Below are positions 17,000-25,027 of a stretch of 64,000 nt of DNA, piece by piece. The first letter of the stretch is position 1. The number at the start of each line of letters is the position of its first letter. A program made the position numbers and the translations under genes. The stretch lies in assembly GCF_003285005.1 (NCBI RefSeq), contig NZ_QMFA01000017.1, positions 1 through 64,000 of the forward strand, read 5' to 3'. The DNA comes from Paenibacillus sp. YN15 (GTDB taxonomy: Bacteria > Bacillota > Bacilli > Paenibacillales > NBRC-103111). A model generated the notes under the pieces. It was not told the origin of the DNA. It made no database searches and saw only the letters and a program-made list of their open reading frames with translations.

Positions 17000-17803
17000 T
17001 TGGAATTATTTTTGGAATATGGGTGGGTGCTGCTGGTATTGGTAGCCCTGGAAGGACTGCTGGCGGCGGACAACGCGCTGGTGCTGGCGATTATGGTGAA
17101 ACGGCTTCCCGAGCAGGACCGGAAGCGGGCTTTGTTTTATGGATTGGCGGGAGCTTTCGTGTTCCGCGCGCTATCGTTATTTGTGATCTCCTTCCTGGTG
17201 GACATTTGGCAGATTCAAGCCATCGGCGCGCTGTACCTGCTGTTTATCGCTGCCAACCACATTTTCAGAAAAGTGATGTTCAAGAACAAGAAGATTGAGG
17301 AAACCACCGGCGTTGTGGTGGAGGATAAAAAACCGGGCTTCTGGATGACTGTATTAAAGGTGGAGCTGGCGGATATCGCCTTTGCCATCGATTCCATTCT
17401 GGCGGCTGTAGCGTTGGCCGTTGCTCTTCCGCCCAGCGGGCTTCCGAAGATCGGCGGCATGGACGGCGGACAATTCCTGGTGATTTTTGCAGGCGGCTTT
17501 ATCGGACTTATCATTATGCGCTTCGCGGCCAACCTGTTTGTTAAGCTGCTGCATGCCCGTCCCAGTCTGGAAATCGCCGCATTTGTCATCGTTGGCTGGG
17601 TGGGGGTAAAGCTGGCCGTTATTACTCTGGCGCATCCTGACATCGGCATTCTGTCCGAAGCCTTCGCCCACAGCACTGCGTGGAAGCTCAGCTTCTATGT
17701 TGTCCTGGTGGGGATTGCCGCGGCAGGCTGGTTCTTAAGCGGCGGCAAAGCCGCTTCCAAATCCAAAGCAGCCGGAGCCGAATTGGAAAAGCAAATGGGT
17801 TGA
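17000..17803 (+). CDS. TerC family integral membrane protein (YkoY-like)
   Basis: A 267-residue membrane protein with about seven helices. The TerC signature acidic motifs within helices are present: EGLLAADNALVLAIMVKRLP near the N-terminus and VELADIAFAIDSILAA near residue 125. Proteins of this family export Mn2+ or load it into exported enzymes. The TTG start is supported by AAGGAGG 8 bases upstream. Its leader carries a yybP-ykoY riboswitch, so expression should rise with manganese. The Lys/Ala-rich C-terminal tail is cytoplasmic. A palindrome and a strong terminator follow. Confidence 0.9.
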   Translation: MELFLEYGWVLLVLVALEGLLAADNALVLAIMVKRLPEQDRKRALFYGLAGAFVFRALSLFVISFLVDIWQIQAIGALYLLFIAANHIFRKVMFKNKKIEETTGVVVEDKKPGFWMTVLKVELADIAFAIDSILAAVALAVALPPSGLPKIGGMDGGQFLVIFAGGFIGLIIMRFAANLFVKLLHARPSLEIAAFVIVGWVGVKLAVITLAHPDIGILSEAFAHSTAWKLSFYVVLVGIAAAGWFLSGGKAASKSKAAGAELEKQMG

Positions 17804-17862
17804 TTTTATCCAAAAACAAGCTTGGCGGCACGCCGCTTTGGTCCAAGCTATATGAAACCCAT

Positions 17863-17915
17863 CCCCCAAAAGTGACGAAAAGCTCTCAGAAGCGGAATCC
17901 GGGTACTTTTGGGGG
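17863..17915. repeat. CCCCCAAAAGT palindrome, copy 1
   Basis: CCCCCAAAAGT (17863-17873) and ACTTTTGGGGG (17905-17915) are perfect inverted repeats around a 31-base centre. The flank GAGCCCCCGAATGAAA follows. A second element with the same arms, similar centre and similar flank lies at 60997. There is no T-run, so it is not an obvious terminator. Confidence 0.65.
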
Positions 17916-17956
17916 AGCCCCCGAATGAAACTGCGACAGTCATACATTTTCATAAA

Positions 17957-17989
17957 AAAACAGGGAGGACATGGTGTCCTTCCTGTTTT
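17957..17989. terminator. Bidirectional terminator between terC and chemoreceptor genes
   Basis: AAAACAGGGAGGAC (17957-17970) pairs with GTCCTTCCTGTTTT (17976-17989) with one mismatch. Seven T follow on the minus strand, so it best serves the chemoreceptor gene ending at 18006. Confidence 0.85.
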
Positions 17990-18005
17990 CTCTATGTATG
18001 TATGC

Positions 18006-19367
18006 CTATGTCCTGAACTTCCTCAATTCTTCATTTAAGGAAACGGATAGGGAAGACAGCGCATGGGACATCTCCACCGTCTTGCTCAGGCTTTCCTCTT
18101 CCGTCTGCAGATGGACGGCTACTTCATCGGTGGAATCGAAGGTAAACACCGCCGAGCTGGCGATCTCCGCCATCGCGGCGACGGCTTCCTGGGAATTGGC
18201 CGTCATGGTCTCGGCAAGAGAGGTCACATCGGCAATTTGCCGGCTGACGGCACCGATCTGCTCCCGGATGGCCTGGAAAGTATCCGTTGTTTCCTTCGTG
18301 GCCGCAAGACCCGTATCCGCCTCCTGGACGGCCTGCTCAATGTTGGCGACAACACTTTTCATTTCGGGCCTGATATGCTCCAGAATGGACGAGATGGAGC
18401 CTGCGGCCTCTTTGGCCTGCTCCGCCAGCTTGCGGATTTCCGAGGCCACCACCGAGAAGCCCCGTCCGCTTTCTCCTGCCCGTGCGGCTTCGATGGAAGC
18501 GTTCAGAGCCAGCAGATTGGTCTGGTTGGCAATGCCTGTGATCATCCCGGCAATCTCATTGATTTCTTCCGTCCGAGCGGCCAACTGGGCCACTTTTATG
18601 GAGGTCTGGTTGATTTTGTCCGCCGCGGCGTCGATGGCGTTTAACGTTCTGTCCACCACCTGTTCCCCCAGATCCGCTCGTTCCTCCATGATCCGGGAAC
18701 CGGAGGAGACTGCCTCGGCCTTTGCCGCCACCTGCTCAATGCCTTGGGAGATTCCCTCTATGGCTGCATAGATATTTTGAATATTGTCCTTCTCCGCGCG
18801 GGCATGGCCATTGATCTCGCTGACCAGGGCTACCGCCTTGCGGTTGGCTTCATAGGCGGAAGTATTGGTTTCCTCCGTCCGAACCGAAAGGGTATGAACC
18901 TGCTCCGACGCGCCTTGGGCATTATGGATCAGAAGCTTCAGCTGAGCGGTCATGGTTGTAACCGCCTGATAGAGTTCTCCGATTTCATCCTTGGAGCGGA
19001 TAACGCCGGAGCCGGCTTCAAGGTCCACAACAGTCAAATCCCCCGCCGCCACTTTTGCGGCGATCCTGTTCAGCCTCTGAAGGGGTTTGACCATAAAGCG
19101 GTTGGAAAAGAACCACACCCCGGCGAGAGAAAGGACCATCACCACAAACCCGGCCCCGGAAATAAATAGGAAGGTATTGTTTAAGCGGGTAAGCTCCCCC
19201 TGTACGGAAAAGCTTCCCTCCGCCCCCTCCGCCACAAGAGCGGCATAACGGGTTTGGCTGGAAATAACGGTCTCTCTCATTTGGATGTACGTCAGTGCTG
19301 TTCCGAAGCCTACAATAAGAAGAGTACAGACTGTAACAATCAGCATCGTCTTTCTCGAAATGGACAT
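18006..19367 (-). CDS. Methyl-accepting chemotaxis protein
   Basis: A 453-residue chemoreceptor. Two membrane helices (about residues 7-27 and 67-90) enclose only about 40 external residues, too few for a usual ligand domain. A HAMP domain follows ([20 protein letters not shown], then [10 protein letters not shown]) and then the signalling domain, with its hairpin tip near [20 protein letters not shown] and [12 protein letters not shown]. The small sensor loop suggests it detects membrane state or a partner protein. The start at 19367 has AAGGAG 10 bases upstream; a TTG at 19388 would include that site. It closes a block of signalling genes on this strand. Confidence 0.9.
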   Translation of the reverse strand: MSISRKTMLIVTVCTLLIVGFGTALTYIQMRETVISSQTRYAALVAEGAEGSFSVQGELTRLNNTFLFISGAGFVVMVLSLAGVWFFSNRFMVKPLQRLNRIAAKVAAGDLTVVDLEAGSGVIRSKDEIGELYQAVTTMTAQLKLLIHNAQGASEQVHTLSVRTEETNTSAYEANRKAVALVSEINGHARAEKDNIQNIYAAIEGISQGIEQVAAKAEAVSSGSRIMEERADLGEQVVDRTLNAIDAAADKINQTSIKVAQLAARTEEINEIAGMITGIANQTNLLALNASIEAARAGESGRGFSVVASEIRKLAEQAKEAAGSISSILEHIRPEMKSVVANIEQAVQEADTGLAATKETTDTFQAIREQIGAVSRQIADVTSLAETMTANSQEAVAAMAEIASSAVFTFDSTDEVAVHLQTEEESLSKTVEMSHALSSLSVSLNEELRKFRT

Positions 19368-19423
19368 ATCCTCAGCACTCCTTGACAATTGAGCCTGCTA
19401 TTGAGGCTCATACACCGCCACTA

Positions 19424-19699
19424 TTATATGTTGCGGAAGTTCTCCAATATTTGCCTCCGTTCCTCCTCCGTCCCCTTGAAGCGCTCCGGCGAAAACCGCT
19501 CCTCCGCCCAATGCATCATGGCAGGCCGGCTTAGGAAGGTGTGGCATTCCTCGCCCCATTCCTCGGAAATTTCCCGGAGAATAAGGGTCTTGCCGTTAAT
19601 CTCCACATTCAACATGTTCCACTTGTCCCGCTTGTAGACCTGAACCGTCTTAATTCTGTTGCTTTTCACCGTGTTTCCCCCGCTTATGTGGTTAGTCAT
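19424..19699 (-). CDS. Hypothetical protein (91 aa)
   Basis: A small charged soluble protein with an N-terminal basic strand region (RIKTVQVYKRDKWNMLNVEI) and an acidic helix region rich in Glu/Arg (EERFSPERFKGTEEERRQIL). I do not recognise a family. AGGAAG precedes the ATG at 19699; an internal GTG at 19669 has GGGGG about 7 bases upstream and is an alternative start giving 81 residues. It sits between the chemoreceptor and GGDEF genes on the same strand. Confidence 0.6.
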   Translation of the reverse strand: MTNHISGGNTVKSNRIKTVQVYKRDKWNMLNVEINGKTLILREISEEWGEECHTFLSRPAMMHWAEERFSPERFKGTEEERRQILENFRNI

Positions 19700-19731
19700 T
19701 TCTTCCTAACACTTTAGCACGAAGCGGGGCA

Positions 19732-20565
19732 TTAATCAAAGGAGAGTCCGCCCTTCATCCGGTACATGGCTTTGTCGGCGCGGCTCAGTATGGCCGCTGC
19801 GGTTTCCCCGTACTCGGAATAGAGGGTTGCCCCATAGCTGGCCTCTACCCGGATGAGATGTTCTTTGTACGGGATGTCGACGGCGCGGATCGTATTCGCC
19901 AACTGGAGAACGATTTCACTAATGGCCGAATAGGAGGGAACCGGATACATAAAAACGGCCAACTCGTCACCTCCCAACCGCCCGACCGTCCCCCTCCTGC
20001 CGACAATGCGGGCAATGATCCTGGCAATGCCGCTCAGGACTGCGTCTCCTGCTTCATGTCCGTAAGCCGAGTTGATCCTTTTGAAATCATTGATATCGAT
20101 ATACAGCACCGTCAATGTGCCGCCTTGCTTCTCCGCCCGGGCGATGGAGAAATCCAACTGCTCCAGGAATGCTCCCCGGTTCAACAGGCCGGTAAGGGAA
20201 TCCCGGGAGGCGCGATAAGAGAGCTTGCGCAGATACCGGTTGGCAGCGGTTGTATCCTCGACGGACAACAGGAACATGGACCGGAACAGGCTCCGGATAG
20301 GAGAACCCTCCACCCGGAATTCCCGCCTTCTGCCCGATTGGAAAACCGAGATGTTCAGCCTGTTGAAGGTTTGGCCGTCCGCAAGCTTCTGCAGCAGCCG
20401 GCGGTTCTTCAGAAGCGACGGCTCCGCCAGGCTGTCCAGCAGGGCTATGGCCTGCCGGTTGGCCTTCAAGAGACGTCCGTCGCCGGTTACCGTCAACAAG
20501 GCAAAAGGAGCCTGCTCGAATATCCTGGCGTAAAGAAAAGGTGAAAAATGCAGCAAAACACTCAA
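19732..20565 (-). CDS. PAS-GGDEF diguanylate cyclase-like protein
   Basis: A 277-residue cytosolic protein. An N-terminal PAS domain (IFEQAPFALLTVTGDGRLLK) precedes a GGDEF domain that makes cyclic di-GMP. The active-site motif reads G-G-D-E-L (RRGTVGRLGGDELAVFMYP), an accepted functional variant, and the flanking DSLTGLLNRGAFLEQLD is typical. No inhibitory RxxD is obvious five residues before the motif. The TTG start at 20565 is selected by GGAGG 8 bases upstream and clears the preceding gene by 23 bp; a longer frame would overlap it. It follows the EAL-HDOD gene in the same transcription unit. Confidence 0.85.
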   Translation of the reverse strand: MSVLLHFSPFLYARIFEQAPFALLTVTGDGRLLKANRQAIALLDSLAEPSLLKNRRLLQKLADGQTFNRLNISVFQSGRRREFRVEGSPIRSLFRSMFLLSVEDTTAANRYLRKLSYRASRDSLTGLLNRGAFLEQLDFSIARAEKQGGTLTVLYIDINDFKRINSAYGHEAGDAVLSGIARIIARIVGRRGTVGRLGGDELAVFMYPVPSYSAISEIVLQLANTIRAVDIPYKEHLIRVEASYGATLYSEYGETAAAILSRADKAMYRMKGGLSFD

Positions 20566-20588
20566 TTCGTTTACCTCCGAAGGGTTTT

Positions 20589-21818
20589 TCAGACCAAATC
20601 GCAGCGGTTTGCCCATATGACGGCTCCGGTATATGCCTCCGCCACCTGCTCCGGCGCAATTCCGCACAGGCCGGATAAGCTTTCCTGCTCCTCCCAGTTT
20701 CCCTGTTCAAATGCCAGCATGAGGCGGAAGAAGATGGACATTACACTATCGTCATATGAAGACCGCAGGATTCGTTTGGCTTCTTCGGACAGGGGCAGCT
20801 CGGGCAGAAGCTCGGACATTTCGCAGCCGGTGAGCACGTCGATCATGGACAGCAGCCCCAGGGTAAACATTTCCGTTTTGTAAAAGATGCGGCCGCTTTG
20901 GTCGCAGAGCAGCTCCAGAAACTTGGCCCGCTCCACACTGGTTTTAATAACCGCATCGTGATCGCTGTCGCCGATTTTGCGGAGGGCGGTGATAAACGCC
21001 CATTTTTTCAGCTCCTTTAGGCCCATGGTCAGCGCCGCTCTGCGGACGGAGGTTACCTGATTGCCGCGGTAGTAATAAACCGAATTCGCAATTTTCAGAA
21101 TTTCAAGGCTGAATGCTACGTCCTTCTCAATCAGGTCAACCAGTTCATCAAAGCCCGGCTCCTCCTGCTTCAGAAGCTTGATCAGCTGAAGATGGTTCAT
21201 CTTGGATGGAGGGACGCCCTGGGAATGAACCAGCACCGGCTTGCAGTAGTAATAGCCCTGAAACAGGCCATACCCCATCCTCATCGCCATTTGATGGTCC
21301 TCGTGAGTTTCAACCTTTTCCGCCAGAAAGTGGATTTTTCCGTTGGCAAACCTCCGGATAATCTCCAGCCGCGCCGCCGGCAGGCGGGTGCTTTGGAAAT
21401 CGACCTTAATAATATCCGCCAGCTCTATAAGCGCTTCATATCCCGGCCGGAAAATGAAGTCGTCCAAGGCCAGCATATATCCGCGGGCCTTCAATTTCCG
21501 GCAGGCCTCAATGATCTCCGCCGTCGGTTCCACATTTTCCAGAATTTCCACCACCAGCTGCTTCTTGGGAAATAAGGTGGCAATTTTGTTCTGCAGCATG
21601 CGGTCCGTGAAGTTGATAAACGCTTTTTTGGTGCCGGAGATTTCCTCAAAACCCATGGACAGAAAGCTCGCTGCCATTACCTGGGAGGTGGCGGCATCTC
21701 CGTCCTTGCTTTGGTAAGATTGTCCCATCCCGTCCCGGTACAACAGCTCATATCCGTAAATCCGGTTGTTTCTGTCCAAAATCGGCTGCCGGGCAAATAC
21801 CAATGCCACTTGCGACAC
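20589..21818 (-). CDS. EAL-HDOD signalling protein (YuxH-like)
   Basis: 409 residues. The first 210 or so form an EAL-type domain (VFARQPILDRNNRIYGYELL) in which the catalytic E-A-L-x-R is replaced by E-L-L-Y-R, so phosphodiesterase activity is doubtful. L-A-L-D-D-F and L-A-E-K-V-E-T are conserved. The second half is an HDOD domain (IEKDVAFSLEILKIANSVYY, then ALTMGLKELKKWAF), a degenerate HD fold used in signalling. This architecture matches B. subtilis YuxH and CdgJ-type proteins, which act by binding rather than cutting. A weak GTG start is used. A GGDEF gene follows 23 bp later. Confidence 0.87.
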   Translation of the reverse strand: MSQVALVFARQPILDRNNRIYGYELLYRDGMGQSYQSKDGDAATSQVMAASFLSMGFEEISGTKKAFINFTDRMLQNKIATLFPKKQLVVEILENVEPTAEIIEACRKLKARGYMLALDDFIFRPGYEALIELADIIKVDFQSTRLPAARLEIIRRFANGKIHFLAEKVETHEDHQMAMRMGYGLFQGYYYCKPVLVHSQGVPPSKMNHLQLIKLLKQEEPGFDELVDLIEKDVAFSLEILKIANSVYYYRGNQVTSVRRAALTMGLKELKKWAFITALRKIGDSDHDAVIKTSVERAKFLELLCDQSGRIFYKTEMFTLGLLSMIDVLTGCEMSELLPELPLSEEAKRILRSSYDDSVMSIFFRLMLAFEQGNWEEQESLSGLCGIAPEQVAEAYTGAVIWANRCDLV

Positions 21819-21942
21819 CCCTGTCCGCTCAATTATAAAGAATCATACCGCAATAGAAGGCGGTTTGAAAAATGAGGGAAAGGATTTCAGGCCGTTTTAT
21901 CCGGTTTATCTACACCCGATTTTGGAAGCCCAGCTGATTCAT

Positions 21943-23109
21943 TCAAAGAATTTCGACTTCTATCGCCATTTTGCTTGCGGATTCGTCTTCCGGACCCTGG
22001 CGCCAATCCGGCGGAAGCCAAAAAGTGAACGTTGTTCCCGACTCAGGGCTGGAAAAGAAGCGGACTTGTCCCTTCAGGTACCGTTCTCCGAAAAGCTTCA
22101 TGCCATAAGTCCCATATCCGCGTCCCTCTCCCTTAGTGCTAAAGGAGCGTTTGAAAAGCTGAAGCTGCACCTCCCTGGGCATATAGCCGCTATTGCGAAT
22201 CTCGATGAAAAGCTTGCTCCCCTGCCTGCCGGTGCGGATGCGGACAGGCTGCCCGCCGGACGCCTCGGCTGCATTTTTCAGCATATTGGTGATCACCCGC
22301 CGCAGAAGTATCTGATCACTGACAAGGGCCAGTTCTTCATCCCACTGGTAGTCCATCTCAATAGGGGGCTCCGACGCATTCCGCACTGCATCCGCCGTTG
22401 AACGGATCATGGCGTTCAGGCTGATGAGCTCGGGATTTACAGCCAGCTCGCCCTTCTCGGCATTCACCAGGTCCCGGTGGTTTTCAATCTCGCCGATAAT
22501 CAGATCCACCGCTTCCTTGGCACAGCCGCACAGCTCCTGCAGATCCGGGAGACTCTCGGTCATATGGATCAGCTCCATAAACCCTTTGGCCGCCCCCGCG
22601 CTGTTCAACAGATCATGGAGAAACAGCTGCTCCAGCGCTTTTTTGCGCTTCTCCTCGCTGATGTCCCGGATCATAAACAGGATAGATTCCGGAGCGGCCT
22701 GGCCTACGGGCATAGCATGGATGGACAATTCGTGGCTATGTGTGGTTTGCCCATCGGAAGACGAGGTCATAAGACATTCCCGGTAAACGGATTGTCCGGT
22801 TTGCTGCACCTCCAGAATGGCCGCATTGGCTCCGCATACGCTGCAATAGGCTGTAGTGCCGCAGCCTCCCGGTGTTTTGCAGGAGTGGATGCAGCGGAGC
22901 ATCTCGCCGGGACGGCAGCCCAGCCTTTCATGAAGGGACACAATGCCCAACACCTGGAGCAGCCCGTTGTTGGAATAAATGATCTGCCTCTGCTTGTTGA
23001 GCACCAGCACAAGGTAGGGAAGAATGTGGAAAAGCTCTTGAATGGCGCCGCTCCGGGCAAGCGTTTCCGCCTGCTGCACGATCTGCTCCTGGGATAACCG
23101 TGAATCCAT
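21943..23109 (-). CDS. Sensor histidine kinase with Cys-rich PAS domain
   Basis: A 388-residue soluble kinase without membrane helices. A PAS-like domain at about residues 20-140 contains an unusual cluster of cysteines (GCRPGEMLRCIHSCKTPGGC, then T-T-A-Y-C-S-V-C-G-A) that could hold a metal, heme or Fe-S centre. Next come a phosphoacceptor region (QLFLHDLLNSAGAAKGFMEL) and an ATPase domain with N box N-M-L-K-N-A-A-E and glycine boxes. AGAGGTG lies 8 bases before the ATG. It follows the response-regulator gene by 22 bp, so they are a two-component pair. A redox or gas signal is my inference. Confidence 0.85.
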   Translation of the reverse strand: MDSRLSQEQIVQQAETLARSGAIQELFHILPYLVLVLNKQRQIIYSNNGLLQVLGIVSLHERLGCRPGEMLRCIHSCKTPGGCGTTAYCSVCGANAAILEVQQTGQSVYRECLMTSSSDGQTTHSHELSIHAMPVGQAAPESILFMIRDISEEKRKKALEQLFLHDLLNSAGAAKGFMELIHMTESLPDLQELCGCAKEAVDLIIGEIENHRDLVNAEKGELAVNPELISLNAMIRSTADAVRNASEPPIEMDYQWDEELALVSDQILLRRVITNMLKNAAEASGGQPVRIRTGRQGSKLFIEIRNSGYMPREVQLQLFKRSFSTKGEGRGYGTYGMKLFGERYLKGQVRFFSSPESGTTFTFWLPPDWRQGPEDESASKMAIEVEIL

Positions 23110-23131
23110 ATTGCAAGCACCTCTTCTCGGG

Positions 23132-23686
23132 TTATTTCATAATCTCGTAGGTTTGTTGGAACTTGGCCGCTTGCTCTGTTTGTCCGGATTGCTGGTAGGC
23201 CATGCCCATCAGCCGGTAAATTTCGGGATTGGCCGGAGAAGCCGCGAGAGCGGAGGAGAGCAGGGACAGCGCCTTTTCCCAATGCCCTGCCTTCAGCAGA
23301 AGGCTGGCCTCTTGGGCAGGGGAAAAGCGGGAGGGCTCCAGTCCCTCCAGAAGCCGGTGGATTTTTTCCACGGTGAACGGCTTTTGCAGATAGGCATACG
23401 CCCCCAGCTTGGTGCATTCCACTGCACTCTTGACCGTGGCAAAGGCGGTCATCACCACCACAGGAGCGGTGATCCCCCGCTGAACCATCCAGCTGAGCAC
23501 GTGCTTGCCGCTTAGGCCGGGCATCTTGATGTCCAGAAAAATCACATCATAGGGTTGGGATTCCAACAATTCCATCGCCGCCGGGCCGTTGCCCGCCAGA
23601 GCAATCGTATACCCTTTAAGCTCCAGAGCCTTGGTCAGAAGCAGCCGGATGGATTTCGTATCGTCAACGATCAATGCCCGTTTCAA
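23132..23686 (-). CDS. Response regulator with TPR-like C-terminus
   Basis: 184 residues. The receiver domain is complete: acidic pair D8-D9, phosphoacceptor D52 in FLDIKMPG, Thr in M-T-A-F and Lys in Q-K-P-F. The remaining 65 residues are helical, resembling a tetratricopeptide repeat pair (GHWEKALSLLSSALAASPAN and PEIYRLMGMAYQQSGQTEQA) rather than a DNA-binding domain, so output is likely through protein contact. The TTG start has AGGAGG 7 bases upstream. It heads the unit that continues with the Cys-rich kinase and probably the cyclic-di-GMP genes. Confidence 0.87.
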   Translation of the reverse strand: MKRALIVDDTKSIRLLLTKALELKGYTIALAGNGPAAMELLESQPYDVIFLDIKMPGLSGKHVLSWMVQRGITAPVVVMTAFATVKSAVECTKLGAYAYLQKPFTVEKIHRLLEGLEPSRFSPAQEASLLLKAGHWEKALSLLSSALAASPANPEIYRLMGMAYQQSGQTEQAAKFQQTYEIMK

Positions 23687-23865
23687 CAGAAGTCCTCCTA
23701 ATAGCTTAATAGAATAAAACTCTAAATAGCTTTATTATAGGCTGGTTCGCAAAAGAGAGGCAATCGCCAAAAAGCCCGCTTTTCTAAAATATAAGGATGA
23801 TTCGATGAAAATCCCGTTCAAGGGGAACGGGCCAAGCGGTGTGGGGAGGGAGGGGGGCCTCGGCT

Positions 23866-24057
23866 AACGGAACTGAGAGACTCTTACGCGCCGAAAATTC
23901 GTCTGCCCGGATTTTTGCGGAACTGAGACACCCTTAGCGGGTCCAGCAGCGACCTTTTGGCCCCTTTTGACACCAATTCGGCCTCTTAAGGGGCGTACAG
24001 TTCCCTTAATTTTCCGTGAACGCCGAATTTCGCTTTTAAGAGTCGCTGAGTTCCGTT
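23866..24057. repeat. Nested palindromic intergenic repeat, copy B
   Basis: Outer arms AACGGAACTGAGAGACTCTT (23866-23885) and AAGAGTCGCTGAGTTCCGTT (24038-24057). Inner arms GCGGAACTGAGACACCCTTA (23918-23937) and TAAGGGGCGTACAGTTCCCT (23987-24006). The centre differs from copies A, C and D, so this is the most diverged copy, but spacing and arms agree. It fills most of the 590-bp gap upstream of the 24274 gene. Confidence 0.78.
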
Positions 24058-24227
24058 GGCTTCACGTTCCTCTGGCTCTATAACCAGCGCTTTCATCCTC
24101 CGCGGATATAGACTGCTATACGCATATCGCGACGCGGAAACTGGCGATTTCCGTATATCTGTACTGTCTATAAAATGCTGAAATATAATACGGAGTATCA
24201 AATGGCGTATCAGAGCAACAGGTTGGG

Positions 24228-24236
24228 TGATATAAT
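24228..24236 (+). promoter_or_regulatory. Extended -10 promoter
   Basis: TGATATAAT fits the extended -10 consensus, with no clear -35. The predicted start near 24243 lies 30 bases before the ATG of the small gene at 24274. Confidence 0.5.
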
Positions 24237-24273
24237 GGTTCTATAAGAACCCGTTCAAGGAGGGCACTCCCAT

Positions 24274-24531
24274 ATGCTGAAAAAGCTTGAAGGTAATCAC
24301 GCAGAATTGTTTAAACTGTGGGTTCACGATAATGAAGATACAATTGTAGATATTGAAGGCAAACATTATTTAGTCAAGCCGCTGAAAAACATTGTCCAAG
24401 AGTTGCGTCAAATCCGAAGCCTTCATTTTACCCAAGAAGAAACGAAGTGTTATAAGGTTGAATTGGTTCGCAAGATTGAGCAGAAAATAGCTGTTGTATT
24501 AGAGGCTATGCCAGCAAATTTGTTATATTGA
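24274..24531 (+). CDS. Hypothetical protein (85 aa)
   Basis: A small soluble protein with a short beta-rich start (DNEDTIVDIEGKHYLVKPLK) and then an amphipathic helical half with Glu/Lys. A strong AAGGAGG lies 11 bases before the ATG, an extended -10 promoter precedes it, and a terminator follows, so it is a well-defined single-gene unit. I recognise no family. Its codon use is more AT-rich than its neighbours. Confidence 0.7.
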   Translation: MLKKLEGNHAELFKLWVHDNEDTIVDIEGKHYLVKPLKNIVQELRQIRSLHFTQEETKCYKVELVRKIEQKIAVVLEAMPANLLY

Positions 24532-24571
24532 GTCATTGAGGCACCAACACCAGCATATAGACTAAACTTAC

Positions 24572-24600
24572 GGGCGGGAGCAATCCCGCCCTCACTATTT
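24572..24600 (+). terminator. Intrinsic terminator
   Basis: GGGCGGGA (24572-24579), loop GCAA, then TCCCGCCC (24584-24591) form a perfect hairpin, followed by TCACTATTTTT. Confidence 0.75.
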
Positions 24601-24692
24601 TTATCAGTCGATTGACTACCAAACGGATATGGCCCTTAGGATACCAAAAGTGGATTAGAGCAGAAATATAAGTCATCCTTATAAGCAATTTG

Positions 24693-24770
24693 AAAAGACC
24701 CGTTTATGGATGGGGTGGCGAAGCCTAAGCCGCGGGAGGAGTAGGCGCTCCCTGAACGGTCTTTGTTTTG
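24693..24770 (+). other. Unassigned hairpin in the gap before manA
   Basis: Between the terminator at 24600 and the manA gene at 25028 there is no supported ORF. AAAGACCCGTT (24694-24704) pairs imperfectly with AACGGTCTTT (24755-24764), enclosing a purine-rich GC segment with GGGAG/CTCCC inside, and TTTGTTTTG follows. It may be a terminator of a short RNA or a leader element. I match it to no known RNA class. Confidence 0.35.
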
Positions 24771-24943
24771 GATTCTGAAATGTTCTGTGATCTGCCGCTT
24801 CTTTGGGAATGTCATGTCACGGTTTCAGGATCAAGGCTGCCTATTTCATGCTGCGAAAGTTGAAACAACCTAAAAGAAACATAACCTGCCCTGTATTTAG
24901 CACATCACATCAAAGTCGGTGATTATTTTATAATAAGCTATAA

Positions 24944-24956
24944 TGAAGCGCTTTCA
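24944..24956 (+). promoter_or_regulatory. CcpA cre-like site upstream of manA
   Basis: TGAAGCGCTTTCA is a near-perfect palindrome resembling the catabolite-responsive element (TGAAAGCGCTTTCA) but one base shorter. It lies 72 bp before the start of the mannose-6-phosphate isomerase gene, which fits carbon-catabolite control. Confidence 0.45.
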
Positions 24957-25027
24957 AAAAATGAGTTTACATGCAATAAGAGAAACAAGACATTTTATCC
25001 CGGATGGAATCTATGGAGGTTGAAACG

